A DNA stretch of 64,000 bases from Patiria miniata (lineage: Eukaryota; Echinodermata; Asteroidea; Valvatida; Asterinidae): NCBI RefSeq assembly GCF_015706575.1, contig NW_024037072.1, positions 24,925,162 through 24,989,161 on the forward strand, written 5' to 3'. Shown in pieces: positions 12,128-23,917 of the stretch. The notes beneath the pieces were generated by a model, which was given only the letters and a program-made list of their open reading frames with translations, did no database searches and was not told the DNA's origin. Numbering within the stretch: the first letter of the stretch is position 1; every line of letters starts with the position of its first letter. The position numbers and the translations under genes were made by a program.

Positions 12128-12670
12128 AGGTATTGCCCCAACCTCGTCCCCAGTGCTTACTTTATTTCCAACGTTGTTTCCAATAGTAAACCCTGGATAG
12201 GAAACTTCCTTCCTGCATCCTGATTCGGTTCGATACCGCAATTGGCTAGAAATGGATTTATATCGTGTACTTGGTGTTGTTATTCACAACGTGCAGTACG
12301 TGTTTTCGCGATCATTCGTCCACGCCTTCTCGAAAATATTCATTTCCTTTCCAGTTTGTTAATATTAATATGAAATGTGATACTGCCTGTTGTCTCGTTA
12401 AGATCGCAACAGTTTAATTAAAATAAAATCATGTTTTCGAAACTCACGCCATGCTCGCGCTGCGACGAATTGATTCTGTTTTTACCCCAGACACCGCATA
12501 CAAAAACAAACGCAAATGTAACGCACAGGCAGGCACCAGACTACTCCTAATTTGCATACGTGTTCAAAAATCTTGCACATGCAAATGATCCAATACCAGG
12601 GTGAGAGAGCAGGTAGTGGTGGGTGCGTACTGCTCGACACCCTGGGGACGAGGTTGGTATTGCCCTATTT
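12128..12670. mobile_element. Inverted-repeat element (CCAACCTCGTCCCCAG ends)
   Basis: 'ccaacctcgtccccag' near 12138 is matched by its reverse complement 'ctggggacgaggttgg' near 12642, with flanking ggtattgcc / ggtattgccc. The interior is non-coding. Termini and target duplication are not resolved. Confidence 0.5.
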
Positions 12671-12791
12671 CAATATTGTTCAGACTTTTACTTTTATAAC
12701 AATCGTTCAGTGTGACGTGATAATATCAATGGAAGCAGAATGAATGCAGTTTGTATATTTGGCATCAATGTAACAAACATTAAACGTATAT

Positions 12792-13149
12792 TCGGTCTCT
12801 GGTCAGACCAAAGTTCCGGAATTGACGCGGGGACGCGGCTCTTTTTTTTGGCTTTTTTTTTTTTTCTTCAAAGCTTTGATTGTACAGACAAGGTGGGGTA
12901 CTATTTTGCTATTTGGTGTCCTCATGTACATTGGTGTCCTCCATAATTTGCCTTGGTGCTCTCGATCATTTGCCTTGGTGCAATTTCCCATTCCTTGGTG
13001 CTCTTTGGTAAAAAAAAATTGAGGAGGTGCGGCAATAGAGGGCGCTGTTGGAGCTACCGCGGAACATTTTGGGAAAAAAAAAGAAGATTGACGCGCATGA
13101 TTAAAATCGACGCGCGCTGACCAGAGACCGACTTATTTTTTTTTTGGCC
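12792..13149. mobile_element. PIF/Harbinger-like MITE, family 2, truncated copy
   Basis: Related to 62709-63082 in opposite orientation. Shared motifs are 'cggtctctggtcag', 'ccaaagttccggaattgacg', 'ttggtgtcct', 'aggaggtgcggcaatagag' and 'ggcgctgttggagctaccg'. The right end has a T run, GGCC and then TAA (13150-13152). The left GGCC end is missing, so this copy is 5'-eroded. Confidence 0.75.
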
Positions 13150-13613
13150 TAATCTTACTTTTTTAACTGGAGACTACCCAAGGACCAAAGTGGCTCGTAC
13201 AAAAAATAAAAATCGTACATATCCTAAACGTGTAAAGGAAAAATCATTAGAAAATGGGCAATTTTTCAGCGTTATGAAAGGAAGAGTTATGTTCGTGACA
13301 GAGCCAGTTAACCACGATATCTAATTAATGATTCAGAGAAATGATCCAAAACTCCTCGTCTGTAATCTCCTTGACCAGTACTAGAGGATGGATGTGTAAG
13401 ATTTGAAAAAAAAAACAATATATTTTTATGTTTATTCACTGGGCTCTGAAGCGCTGGAATTGCCCAAATCTACATTGTATGTCCAAATGGAACCTGTTAT
13501 TCAAGTGCTCTGGTGCTGAATCTGTGCTGTGTCTTCGTTTTGGAACAGGCTTGCCAACTGCCTTTAAAACTAAAGGCTGTCAAATGTATCCATATGAAGG
13601 ATGCTATACAAAT

Positions 13614-13735
13614 GATGAATGTTTATGAGTGCAATGGTAAGAATAATTTCATGAGGTGACAGGTGGAATGTTTCAGCCGAGTGGAATGAAACATTCAGTC
13701 TGTTACTGAATGAAATTATTCCTTCCATTGCACGA
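13614..13735. mobile_element. Small hairpin element, copy 1
   Basis: 'gtgcaatggtaagaataatttcat' near 13630 is nearly the reverse complement of 'atgaaattattccttccattgcac' near 13710, giving a ~24-bp stem. A related copy lies at 23571-23680. Just 3' of it (13876-13945) is a block also found at 19396 and 23860 beside both glycosyltransferase genes. Confidence 0.6.
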
Positions 13736-15238
13736 ATGGGAAACATACATTTGTGAAGACAAACGCGTGAATAAATCATATGATTGGTAATTAGTGTGAC
13801 GTGCAATGGAACTTTTATTTTTGCGGTGCGGCCGGGCTTTGGGTTGGGACCACTGATCTCCATGTAATAATTCATTGACACGTGATCAATGACGACCCAC
13901 CAATCAGATGACGGGATTTATTCAAGCATTGTATAAAGTAGGATTATTCGTAAAAGAACATGGCCATTTGACGGCAGGCAGGGTGCTGGTACAGAGGGCA
14001 CACAACCAATGGGAACAAGATCAGCGGGCTTTTTATAAGACAGTTTAACTTTAATTTTTCGGTCCCATCCCTTGGAGATTGAAGCCCACATTCAATAAAA
14101 TGAATATGTTTTGGGTAAAACCACTCGTTAAATTTTTCTTGGGGACTGTATTCATTGTTGCTTGTTCATAATAATTTGCACATGACGTATTGATAAACTT
14201 GTTTTAAAATAGTTTGGAATTGTGTTTATTTGTACAAACAACGAAATGAGGACGTTGTGTAAAGTATAATTGTTGAATAAAGATTTATGCCATGTACCGA
14301 CCTTGACATAATAATACATGATAGACAGTTTGTGTTTCATCAGATGATTTTTTTTTGTTGGGGGGGGTGCTTTTAGTTCCAGGAGTATTTGATAAAATGG
14401 CCCAGTCAGAAGTTTGCATTTCATGGCCGAGACCCTGACATGTTCTGTTTCTTTGTAGAATGTGAGGCTGGATGGCTGGTTATGACGAATGCAAATGCGG
14501 TTATTTGAAGTACCGGTAATGTAAAAAAAAAAATGGTAACAAGGACATTGGGAAACAATATGTTATAACCTTTAATCTTGTCATTTGTTTCTTTGCCTTC
14601 GGTTTTGTAATTTAGATCGACGGCAAATACTGGCATCCGCGGCTTTTGACGGCCAATATAACTAAAGGCTGGGTGGTGTGTACATGTAATAGATTTAATG
14701 CTTAAAGTAGTCTATATCCTGTTCAGATTGAAATTTCTACCTATAGGTCAAAGGTTATAATTACGTGTCAGTTTTTCCGCAAACTACGTGTAAAATCAAC
14801 TTTAAAAATCATCACTAAAATAACACGTGGCGTTACTGTTCTGTTTGTTAAGGTAAATACAATACTCTACTTGGCCACCTGTTGTCAAAGCGGGTATAGG
14901 CTTTCTACGAGTATTTATTGCCATAATATTTGTTTGACGTCACAAATATGCCTATTTTGCTCATCCACTGTCAGCGATACTTTGTGTAGTGGTATTCAGT
15001 ACACCACTGAATTTTCCGTACGCATGTTTCCGTGCTCCCACATTTTTTTCGAGTAATACGTTATTTTTTACACAATCAAATTAACTTAGTTTTTTTTCTT
15101 GACGTTTGGAGCAACATCGTTTCCCTTCATCAGAAGTCTTTGCTGTCTGGCCGTTAGGTGACGCGACCGCGCGAGCCACTTTTTAAAAAAAAGTAAATTA
15201 ATTTTGAAAGTTATTCTAACAATGAACGTTTTCATCCA

Positions 15239-15630
15239 CGTCGGAACTGACCCATGTTGCAGCTGCATGGTAAATTATTTACTTATCTTGATCGAGAATT
15301 CCACTTTCTATACGGTTGCTTCACAGTGGTGAACCGTTGGCATGGTGATATACTACACCGATTCAAAAAGGTTCCATTTGTTCAAAATTATATCAACAGA
15401 AAATCGAAAGTATACACACATGCTTGCATTATATATAGTGGCTTGCAAGACCTCTGAAATTAATATACATGTGTTCCAGATAGAGCCCGTTGTGGAGTTA
15501 CCAATGCATTTTGCTGCAAAGCTAGACACTCATGCTGGTAACAACTCAATGCACTTGAAAGCTCACGACGAGAGAACCACGCAAGAAAAAACACTGGTAC
15601 ATGTACTAAGAGCTAAGTAACGCCCAGTGA
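15239..15630 (+). promoter_or_regulatory. Candidate promoter and 5' UTR exon of glycosyltransferase A
   Basis: Conserved with 19637-20035 in unit 2. It ends in a shared donor, cag(t/c)ga|GTAAGT (donor at 15631), and the next conserved acceptor is 'tttcgttgctgaAG' (15986-15987) just before the start codon. A TATATATAG sequence at 15430-15438 is present only in this copy. An E-box-like CAGCTG lies near 15260. Transcription start is inferred, not seen. Confidence 0.45.
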
Positions 15631-16005
15631 GTAAGTCAATTCCAATTCAACCTTTTTTTGTGATGGGAATATTCATAAGGCATTTCGCCAAAAAATTCTC
15701 CGCAGCATGAAATCTGGAATTATAAATATTTTAATGTGATAAAGAGTACATGTGGAGTGTGGACACAGTTGGAACGACGTAAAAGCACTTTAAAAGAAAC
15801 AAAGTACTTTCTCTGGCTTTTGTTTTTAGTCTAACTTGTTCATATATACCAGCGTTTCCGTTTGAACTAAATTGCAAGTATAACGAGAAAATCTCTCGTT
15901 TCCAGTGTTTACAAATGTGATAAATGCAGACCTTATTGAAATCGAATGAACTGACGATATTTTGTGTCATTTGTTTCGTTGCTGAAGGTCATCCTACCTG
16001 AGGAG

Positions 16006-18584
16006 ATGGCGCTAACTACACTGTTTAAATTCCTGATCTTATCGCTGTTATCGTCGTTCATCATTTCCATCATCAGTAAGTTCGATCTACTGTTTCCCTT
16101 CCAGATAATACGGCTCAAATTATGATATTTCGGCTCTTTTCTTTTCAAAATCTAGTCATTTTCATTTTCTGTTAGTACTGGACAGAACACTGTACTTAGT
16201 TTGATAGTAAAGCTTTTAAAGTCGATATTGTTTATAATCAAACTCTCATTGATAAAATTGGCGATAGACGTCTCCTTATAAAAGTGCAACACGTTTTCGT
16301 TGGGAATCGAATTCAAAGTTTACTCAAATTGATATATCATCAAGCATACAAGGTGTCCCCCCAAAAATAACACTTAAAGGGAAAATACAACATTTGCAAA
16401 CATCAAAAAATAAAACTACCAAATCATTTTGCAATACCTTGCTGGGCTGTTAGTCAATGACAGTGTAAAGCATCCTGTAAAATCATGGCACCTGGTATAC
16501 TGTCATTTTCAAGAAAAGTGGTATTTTTGTATCAATTTCCAACGCTGATCGGCCGATCAGCGTTGGAAAAAACTGGCTTTTTTTCAAATACTGGCCCCAA
16601 TTGACCATCGCACTTGTTTGCAATCGATTACACACCTATGAACGGGTACAAGCCAGCTAGACTGGTTCCCTGACCTTACAATTCCCCAATGTATGTAAAC
16701 TGCTCTGTTTCTTCTTAAATGGAGTCAGGGAACCAGATTACAGGAAAATGATTGTTTTTCTTGGTTTTTATAGCATTTTTGAACCCAAAACCTCAAAAAA
16801 GTCAGTGTAACTATATTAGCTATATATTTCCAACCCCCCAATTCCATCCATTTCTGAAAATTACAGCAAAAGCAAATGATGTATATTCCCTTTAAAGCCC
16901 CGTCTTTTTTTACAGCTTTTAAAAATACATCGCAAAAATCGATGCATATTTAGAGAGTATAATTTCATTAGCTTTTCAACACCGAAAGAAAATCTTTCCA
17001 CAATCGGGTAATTATTTATTGAGTTATTGCGAATTAAAAACAAGTACCGCTTTTTTATTTGGAATGTCGAACACGGCCAAAACTCGCATCATTGAAAAAG
17101 GCTACCAAGTACACGGCAGAGGCAGAGCAGCACAGTAAACATCTAAGAAGTTAACGAAACAGTCCTTTCCAGGACTAGGCCTACCATTTCAACATTTCTT
17201 CCAAAAGGAGAAATGATAAATGTTGCAAAAAAAATGAAAAATAACAAAGAACCAAATAAAGAACGATTAAAAATTTACGAAAGCAAAAACTACCCTCACC
17301 CTAAATCCATTACGTCCCTCATAAAATAATGGAGACCGGGGACAAAGTAAAAAATCAGCCCTTTTTTTAATTGGTGATAATTCAATAATATTTACCCGAT
17401 TGGAAAGATTTTTCGTTGTTGAATAGCTAATGAACTATTTCTCTCCAAACTGGTATCCATATGTGCGATGTATTTCTTTTAAGGTGTAAAAAAAGATGGG
17501 GCTTGGAGAAAGTGGTTTTTGGGACACCCTATGTAATGATTAAGTATGTTGGAAGTCAACATTATCATTGACATTAAACGCGATTTTTTTCCGTGCAGAT
17601 TATTACCAGACGGTCACAGTCCTCGACCCGTCTATCAATTTATCAGGTGGTGGCGCCGACGAGTGGGACGAAAATGACCTGCGGAAGTCGCCATCGGGCG
17701 AAGCGATCGGTGGTCGCATCACGGAGACCCGCGGTCGATTATCTGACTGTACCCCGGCCGACATCCGTGCTCGGAGACCCGGTGTCATGATACTCGCCAC
17801 GACCAACACCGCCTTCCTGGACATGACCCTGAACATGTTGGAGAGCATCCGACGGATCAGGCTGTGCGTGAACACCACCATCATCGCCGAGGACCGGAGG
17901 GTGTACGAGTACCTGCACCAATTGCTCCAAGACGACCCAGGAATACACGTGCGCATGACCAACTCTGGAGAAACGGGAGGGACGGAACTCACCATTCACA
18001 ATCGCCACGGGTACTATGGACTCTGCAACAAACGCCAGGCCTACATCCTTACCCTGCTGGAACAGGGCTTGGAGGTACTGTTTACTGACACCGACACTTA
18101 TTGGTTCGGAGATCCCCTTCCTTACTTCCACGGGGAGTTTGACATGTACATGGTCGACTTGGACGCTCAGGAAACCAACCGTCCGCCCAACAGCCCACCG
18201 AGGGTGAATTTCTGTGCCGGTTTCGTCCATTTTAAGCCGACGAAGGCGACGCTCCAGTTCGTCAAAGCGTGGATTCGGCAAATGGCCGCCAATCGAGACG
18301 CCAATCGAGACGGGGGGCATACTATACCCGATCAAGTGTTCATGAATAATCTAATTCGTGACGGCAAACCTGTTCAAGTCAAGGTTAAGTCCCTAGACAG
18401 CAATCTCTTCCCGTGGGGAGCCGGGTTTTACGCATCGCTGGCCCAAAACAAGAACCACTCGGCAGTAGTGATGCACGCTGCAGCTATCCACGGACACAAG
18501 GCCAAAGTGGACAGATTCCGGGAAGCAGGGATGTGGCTGGTCAATGACACGAGTGAGGGTTTGATTGACAAATGGGTGGTTTAA
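16006..18584 (+). CDS. Type II membrane glycosyltransferase (PF03407-like), copy A
   Basis: Coding exons 16006-16075 and 17599-18584 join in phase 1 (a|at = Asn) to give 351 aa. The start MALTTLFKFL is the one conserved between both copies, and upstream frames differ by an indel. Residues about 5-23 form a hydrophobic signal anchor, so the enzyme should sit in the Golgi with its catalytic side luminal. The rest fits the nucleotide-diphospho-sugar transferase family: an AT-TN..FLDMTLNMLESI strand-helix, KRQAYIL.LLEQ, the metal-binding FTDTDTYWFGDP (DxD at about residues 187-189), VNFCAGFVHFKPT, PDQVFMNNLI, and GH.AKVDRFREAGMWLV near the end. The family includes xylosyl- and galactosyltransferases; donor and acceptor are not predictable. 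Neighbour: near-identical copy B 3.8 kb downstream. The intron carries a mariner-like insertion absent from copy B. Confidence 0.88.
16536..16569. repeat. 34-bp perfect palindrome
   Basis: The sequence t-ttccaacgctgatcgg followed by its exact complement ccgatcagcgttggaa-a is a spacer-less perfect palindrome inside the mariner-like element. It could form a cruciform. Confidence 0.9.
16635..16900. repeat. Dispersed repeat, copy 2
   Basis: Diverged match to window positions 1-285, here nested in the mariner-like element. No ORF. Confidence 0.6.
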
Positions 18585-18918
18585 GGTGTTATTTTGTTGG
18601 CATGTGGGGTGGGGTGTCTAGCCTATAACTAGTGTATCCAGTCAAAATGTTCCAATCTCAATTGCTAAATGTCGACTTTTGCTATTTTAAGGCAATGTTC
18701 TCCACTGTAGAAATGTCCTTTTTTCCCTCACTTAATTTTGTAGAGGTTAGAACAGTTGTATGCATATATTTTTTAAGTACGGGGCCTTTATAACTGTGTT
18801 CGTTTTTGCACACTTTGAGTTGAACTTATTTCTCTTCGTTTTTTATTAGCAAACATGTGGCAGTCTGCATTTGATCGCTTGGTTTGGGGCTCAACGTCCC
18901 CCATGATGAATTACGAGA

Positions 18919-18919
<1 letters not shown>

Positions 18920-18951
<32 letters not shown>

Positions 18952-18985
18952 GGGATGATGTTGATATCATCATCATCATCATCCC
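18920..18985. repeat. GAT microsatellite with inverted partner
   Basis: About eleven GAT units followed by ggggatgatg and then atcatcatcatcatcatcccc form a strong stem. At the equivalent place in unit 2 (about 22732) only a few GAT units remain, so this tract has changed length since duplication. Confidence 0.85.
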
Positions 18986-19636
18986 CATCATACCAGTAGA
19001 CCACTCCATTTGAGTGTTTTGATAAAACAAATATTTTGAAAAATTGGGAGGTTGCAGGTTGCAGACGCTGATGACTTCAACCATTTTGGCTATCATATTT
19101 TGACCCTAAAATCCAGTCACTTGCCCTCTGGTGTCAGTTATTGATGTTTTATTTAAAAGAATTAGATGTTGGATTTTTTTTTCATCATTTACGTCCAATT
19201 ATGAATATAGACTTTATGTCACTGCAAAACAACGGAAAAACGCGAAATGGGCTATGTTTTACTTCTACCTGGCCCAAAGGGGCATTCTTTTACTCCCCTC
19301 CTCCCTGGGGGCTGGATGTTACAGTGGAAGCCCAATATCTGTTATGATTTATATAGGACGAACAAATTTCCAGTGGGGAAGTGATGAGTTTTCTATGGCA
19401 CGTGATCAATGACCCACCAATCAGATGACGGGGATTATTCAGGCGTTGTATAATGTCCTCTTTTGACTAAGCAGGCTTTTAGGGAACAGGAGTAAGCGAA
19501 CTATGTTCCTTTTTCGATAGCCTTTGGCCTTGAGAGGCTTTTAGCCTTGTTTGTAATGGCCGACTTACAGTTTTAAAACATACCATAAACCTCCGTGTAT
19601 CATTTGCTTGTATTTCTCATTTGGTATGGAAATAAA

Positions 19637-20035
19637 CGTCGGAACTGACCCATGTTGCAGCTGCGTGGTTAATTATTTAACTATCTTGATCGAAAATACC
19701 ACTTTCTATACGGTTGCTTCACAGTGGTAAACCGTTGGCATGGTAATATGCTACACCGATTCAAAACGGTTCCCTTTATTCAAATATAAATCAACAGAAA
19801 TTGAAAGTATACACAGGTGCTTGCACCACAGTTGATTGCAACGCCTCTGAAATAAATAAAGTCGATGTTCCAGATACAATCATCTGTGGAGTCACCAATA
19901 CATTCTGCTGCGAAGCTACTCGACTCATGTATCTCATTCTGGTAACAACTCGTGCACTTGGAAGCCAATGACGAGAGAACTACGGAAGAGAAGCACTGGT
20001 AGTAATAGCTTAGCAACTCTCAGCGAGTAAGTTTC
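19637..20035 (+). promoter_or_regulatory. Candidate promoter and 5' UTR exon of glycosyltransferase B
   Basis: Homologous to 15239-15630, with the same GTAAGT donor (at 20036). The TATATATAG stretch of copy A is replaced by 'accacagttgattg', so this copy lacks that TATA-like motif. Confidence 0.45.
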
Positions 20036-20419
20036 TTCAAATAAAACCCTTTTTCTGATAGGAAAATCATCTGGCATTTTTGCTATAAAAAAATCCACCG
20101 CCGCAAATTTTGACGTTCTACTAGGCAAGACCCTCAAAGGTGTTACATATTGTGTTATTGACTGCAAGTATAGGCCTACTATATATCTACATACTGGATA
20201 CTTCGATATTAAAGTAATATTTTACCAAATATCGCCAAAATATCATATAGAATCCCTATGAGCACATTTTGAACAAAGTAAAAGCACTTCGCTGAAAAAA
20301 AGAGTAATTTCATTGGGTTTTTTTAGTACTAACTTGTCCAGTATTCCAGCTTCACTGTTTCATCTAAAATACAACCGAGACTAAAAAATGTTTCGTTTTC
20401 AGTGTTTAAATTTGTTATA

Positions 20420-20930
20420 CAGTGTAAGTAAAAAAAAAACGAGACCCAAGTGTCGGGACCATATTTTGTGTGTGAAGTTCTGCATGTAGCACTTTCAAAA
20501 TGTAGGATATGGAAGCCCAATCAATGAGTTTTATTTCAGTACAAGAATCATTCAAATCACTCATGTACTTTTCAAGGTACGGAATTTTGCACACAAACAC
20601 CGTTTTAAAGTTCTGTCTACGGATCACAAAAAAAGATGAGTGTTCTTTCGGCTAAACGCAAACAGTTCACACACATCCCTATGAGAATTGGGGTTTTTTT
20701 GCTGAAAGAACTCTTACTTTTTTGTGATCCGTGGACAGAACTTCATAACGTTGTTTGTGTTTAAAATTCCGTAACATGAAAAGTCCATGAGTGATTTGAA
20801 TAATTCTTATACTAAAAGAAAGCTTATGAATTGGGCTTTCATATCCTAGATTTTAAAAGTGCTACATGCCGAACTTTACTAACAAAAATGGTCCCGACAT
20901 TTGAGTTTCGGGTTTTTTTTACTCACCTTG
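20420..20930. mobile_element. Mariner-type foldback MITE, copy 1
   Basis: A ~511-bp element made of two ~240-bp inverted arms. Left arm: 'gtgtcgggaccat', 'gttctgcatgtagcacttt', 'ttctgtctacggatcacaaa'. The right arm is the complement, ending 'actcaccttg'. TA lies on both sides. It is inserted between the 5' UTR exon and the start-codon exon of gene B; unit 1 lacks it. The same family is at 36472-36984. Confidence 0.8.
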
Positions 20931-21016
20931 TATAAATGCAGAGAAGGAAAATTGAACGCACTGACGATATTTTGTGTCATTTTGTTTCGTTGCTGAAGGT
21001 CATCCTACCTGAGGAG

Positions 21017-22396
21017 ATGGCGCTAACTACACTGTTTAAATTCCTGAGCTTATTGCTGTTATCGTCGTTCATCATTTCCATCAGCAGTAAGTTCTTACTC
21101 TACTATTTTCCCTTTCAGATAATGCAGTTCAAATAAGGATACATGCATGTCCTCTTTCTTGAACAGTCTGTTAATATTGCCTATAAGTATGGACAGAACA
21201 CTTAAAGTAGATATTTTTAAGAGACATAACCAAAGGTCCCGTGATGGAATTGGCGATAGAAATCTCCTAATTAAAGCGTGGCACTTTGTCGTTGAGTATC
21301 GAAGTCAAAAATTACTCAAATTCATAATCATACTTCAAACAAACATGATTAAGAAGGTTGGACGTCCAAACTATTATCGACATTAAACGCGATTTTTGCC
21401 CTTGCAGATTATTACCAGACGGTCACTGTCCTCGAACCGTCTATCAATTTATCAGGTGGTGGCGCCGACGAGTGGGACGAAAATGACCTGCGGAAGTCGC
21501 CATCGGGCGAAGCGATCGGTGGTCGCATCACGGAGACCCGCGGTCGACTATCTGACTGTACCCCGGCCGACATCCGTGCTCGGAGACCCGGTGTCATGAT
21601 ACTCGCCACGACCAATACCGCCTTCCTGGACATGACCCTGAACATGTTGGAGAGCATCCGACGGATCAGGCTGTGCGTGAACACCACCATCATCGCCGAG
21701 GACCGGAGGGTGTACGAGTACCTGCACCAATTGCTCCAAGACGACCCAGGAATACATGTGCGCATGACCAACTCTGGAGAAACGGGAGGGACGGAACTCA
21801 CCATTCACACTCGCCACGGGTACTATGGACTCTTCAACAAACGCCAGGCCTACATCCTTGCCCTGCTGGAACAGGCCTTGGAGGTACTGTTTACTGACAC
21901 CGACACTTATTGGTTCGGAGATCCCCTTCCTTATTTCCACGGCGAGTTTGACATGTACATGGTCGACTTGGACGCTCAGGACACCAACTGTCCGCCCATG
22001 CACAGCCCGCCAAGGGTGAATTTCTGTGCCGGTTTCGTTCATTTTAAGCCGACGAAGGTGACGCTCCAGTTCGTCAAAGCGTGGATTCGGCAAATGGCCG
22101 CCAAGCGAGACGCCAATCGAGAAGGGGGGCATACCATGCCCGATCAAGTGTTCATGAATAATCTGATTCGTGACGGCAAACCTGTTCAAGTCAAGGTTAA
22201 GTCCCTAGACAGCAATCTCTTCCCGTGGGGAACCGGGTTTTACGCATCGCTAGCCCACAACAAGAACCACTCGGCAGTGGTGATGCACGCTGCAGGTATC
22301 CGCGGACATAAGGCCAAAGTAGACAGATTCCGGGAAGCAGGGATGTGGCTGGTCAATGACACGAGTGAGGGTTTGATTGACAAATGGGTGGTTTAA
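21017..22396 (+). CDS. Type II membrane glycosyltransferase (PF03407-like), copy B
   Basis: Coding exons 21017-21086 and 21408-22396 join in phase 1 to give 352 aa, nearly identical to copy A throughout. The one length difference is a codon at the NCPPMHSPP / NRPPNSPP site. The N-terminus MALTTLFKFLSLLLLSSFIISIS is a signal anchor, and the DxD motif FTDTDTYWFGDP is intact at about residues 187-189. An in-frame upstream ATG (20936, MQRRKIERTDD...) exists only in this copy, because a one-base difference keeps the frame open; I prefer the shared start. All family motifs are intact and there are no stops, so both duplicates look functional. The short 321-bp intron is the ancestral-looking form. 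Confidence 0.88.
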
Positions 22397-22794
22397 GGTG
22401 TTATTTTGTTGGCATGTGGGGTGTCTAGCCTATTACTAGTGTATCCAGTCAAAATGTTCCAATCTCAATTGCTAAATGTCGACTTTTGCTATTTTAAGGC
22501 AATGTTGTCAACTGCAAAAATGTACTTTATTTTCCCTCACTATTTTGTAGAATTTAGAACGGTTGTATTCATATTTTTTAAGTAAGGGGGTCTTTATACC
22601 TGTGTTCGTTTTTGCACACTTTGAGTTGAACTTATTTCTCTTCGTTTTTTTTATTACCAAGCATGCATACGGCAGTCTGCATCTGATCGGTTGGTTTGGG
22701 GCTCAACGTCCCCCATAATTGATTACGAGAATGATGATGATGAATGAAGATATCAACATACCAGTACACCACTCCATTTTGGGTATTTTGATAA

Positions 22795-22800
22795 AATAAA
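22795..22800 (+). terminator. Candidate polyadenylation signal of glycosyltransferase B
   Basis: AATAAA lies about 400 nt after the stop of copy B. The aligned position in copy A reads AACAAA, so the two copies may differ in 3' end formation. Confidence 0.35.
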
Positions 22801-23090
22801 TATTTTGAAAAATTGGGAGGTTGCAAGTTGCAGACGCTGATGACTTCATTCATTTTGGTTATCATATTTTGACCCTACAACCCATTCACTCGCCCTCTGG
22901 TGTCAGTTATTGATGTTGTATTAAAAGAATTTCATCATTTGCGTCCAATTATGAATGTACACTGTATGTCACTGCAAAACAACGGAAAACGCGAAATGGG
23001 GTTTTTTTTTACTTCTACCTGGCCCAAAGGGCATTCTTTCACTCCCGGCCTCCTCCTCGAAGGAAAAAAATGACATTAATGGACGTACAT

Positions 23091-23393
23091 CAGCAGCGTA
23101 TCCAGCTTTTGATGTCGGGGGGGCAACCGCACCTCCGCGCCGAAATGTACACGTTTTTTTCTCCGGACACTTGGCCTCCGTAAAATCACAAATGGGGGCG
23201 CTCTTCAAAACTGACCATTATTATGCATACTACATAGTATATGGACATTTTCACGGCTCATTGTAACGGTGATTTAAAGGGTTTTCTTTTGTGGGAATGC
23301 TGTCAGAAGAACTCTATAAACATTTCTGTTAATCGTTGCTGACAAAAAAATTGGCAAATTGCCCCCCCCCCCACCCCGCTGGATACGCCACTG
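23091..23393. mobile_element. hAT MITE with exact 8-bp target duplication
   Basis: A 303-bp element with ends CAGCAGCGTATCCAGC and GCTGGATACGCCACTG. It is flanked by ACGTACAT at 23083-23090 and 23394-23401. The interior includes a G tract near the left end, a C tract near the right end and 'ctccggacacttggcctccg', also seen at 29455-29470. There is no ORF for a transposase. Confidence 0.88.
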
Positions 23394-23570
23394 ACGTACA
23401 TGGAGCCTAAGTCCCCCCTAGTTCGCGGCGTTGAGGGCCTACTTCCCCTCTTTTCCCTTCTAGGAATGTGGAGGAATACTAACAGCTTTTCAACATAAAT
23501 TGATTGCCCAGTTAAAAAAGGATCCAGGTGCCCCCTCCCCTGCAAATTGGACATAGTAAACAAGACTAGA

Positions 23571-23680
23571 TGAATGTTTTTGAGTGCAATGGTAAGAATA
23601 ATGTCATGAGGTTCTACGAGGCGAAGCCGAGTGGAATCAACATTCCATCCGTCACCGAATGAAATTATTCTTTCCATTTG
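23571..23680. mobile_element. Small hairpin element, copy 2
   Basis: Related to 13614-13735: 'gagtgcaatggtaagaataatgtcatgagg' at the left arm start and 'gaatgaaattattctttcca' at the right. Confidence 0.55.
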
Positions 23681-23917
23681 TATTACTATGAACAGTGACA
23701 GTGTAACTTCAATTCAAGAGGCGTAGCCAGGGTTCTCAAAATAGGGTGGGGGGGGGCTGGATGTCACAGTGGGAAGCCCAATATCTGTTAAACCCGTCAA
23801 CCATGGTCTTTTATATATATGACAAACACATTTCCAGTAGGGGAGTGATGAGTTTTTAATGGCACGTGATCAACGACCCACCAATCAGATGACGGGGATT
23901 ATTCAGGCGTTGTATAA

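Larger units (their letters stand above)
5516..15238. other. Intergenic region filled with transposons
   Basis: I find no supportable protein-coding exon here. Elements listed separately are a foldback at 5780-6520, a diverged tandem repeat at 6800-7160, a palindrome-ended element at 7492-8504, hAT-like elements at 9962-10418 and 11536-12080, an inverted-repeat element at 12128-12670, a MITE at 12792-13149 and a small hairpin element at 13614-13735. The intervening parts (8505-9950, 13150-13600, 13950-15238) show nothing I can name. The open frames here are short and of non-coding composition. Confidence 0.6.
16349..17533. mobile_element. Tc1/mariner-like non-autonomous element in the intron of gene A
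   Basis: The ends are CAAGGTGTCCC...AAAAAT and ...TTTTTGGGACACCCTATG, flanked by TA on both sides (16347-16348 and 17534-17535). It is absent at the same intron position in copy B, where the flanks run straight from 'ctcaaattcata' to 'aagaaggttgga'. It contains a 34-bp perfect palindrome (16536-16569) and the dispersed repeat at 16635-16900. There is no transposase ORF. Confidence 0.75.
15239..19636 (+). repeat. Tandem duplication unit 1 (carries glycosyltransferase gene A)
   Basis: The unit begins at 'cgtcggaactgacccatg' and ends at 'ggtatggaaataaa', where unit 2 begins with the same 'cgtcggaactgac'. Homology to unit 2 covers the 5' region, 5' UTR exon, both coding exons and about 1 kb of 3' flank. 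Lengths differ (4,398 versus 4,798 bp) because each unit later acquired its own transposons. Confidence 0.85.

Noticed and set aside
17568..17598. Start MTLNAIFFRA for glycosyltransferase A
   Set aside because: These codons are intron sequence before the acceptor ccgtgcAG. A conserved signal-anchor exon in both copies supplies the true N-terminus.
17739..18335. Long minus-strand open frames opposite the glycosyltransferase exons (also 21548-22189)
   Set aside because: They are antisense shadows of GC-rich coding exons and have no family features of their own.
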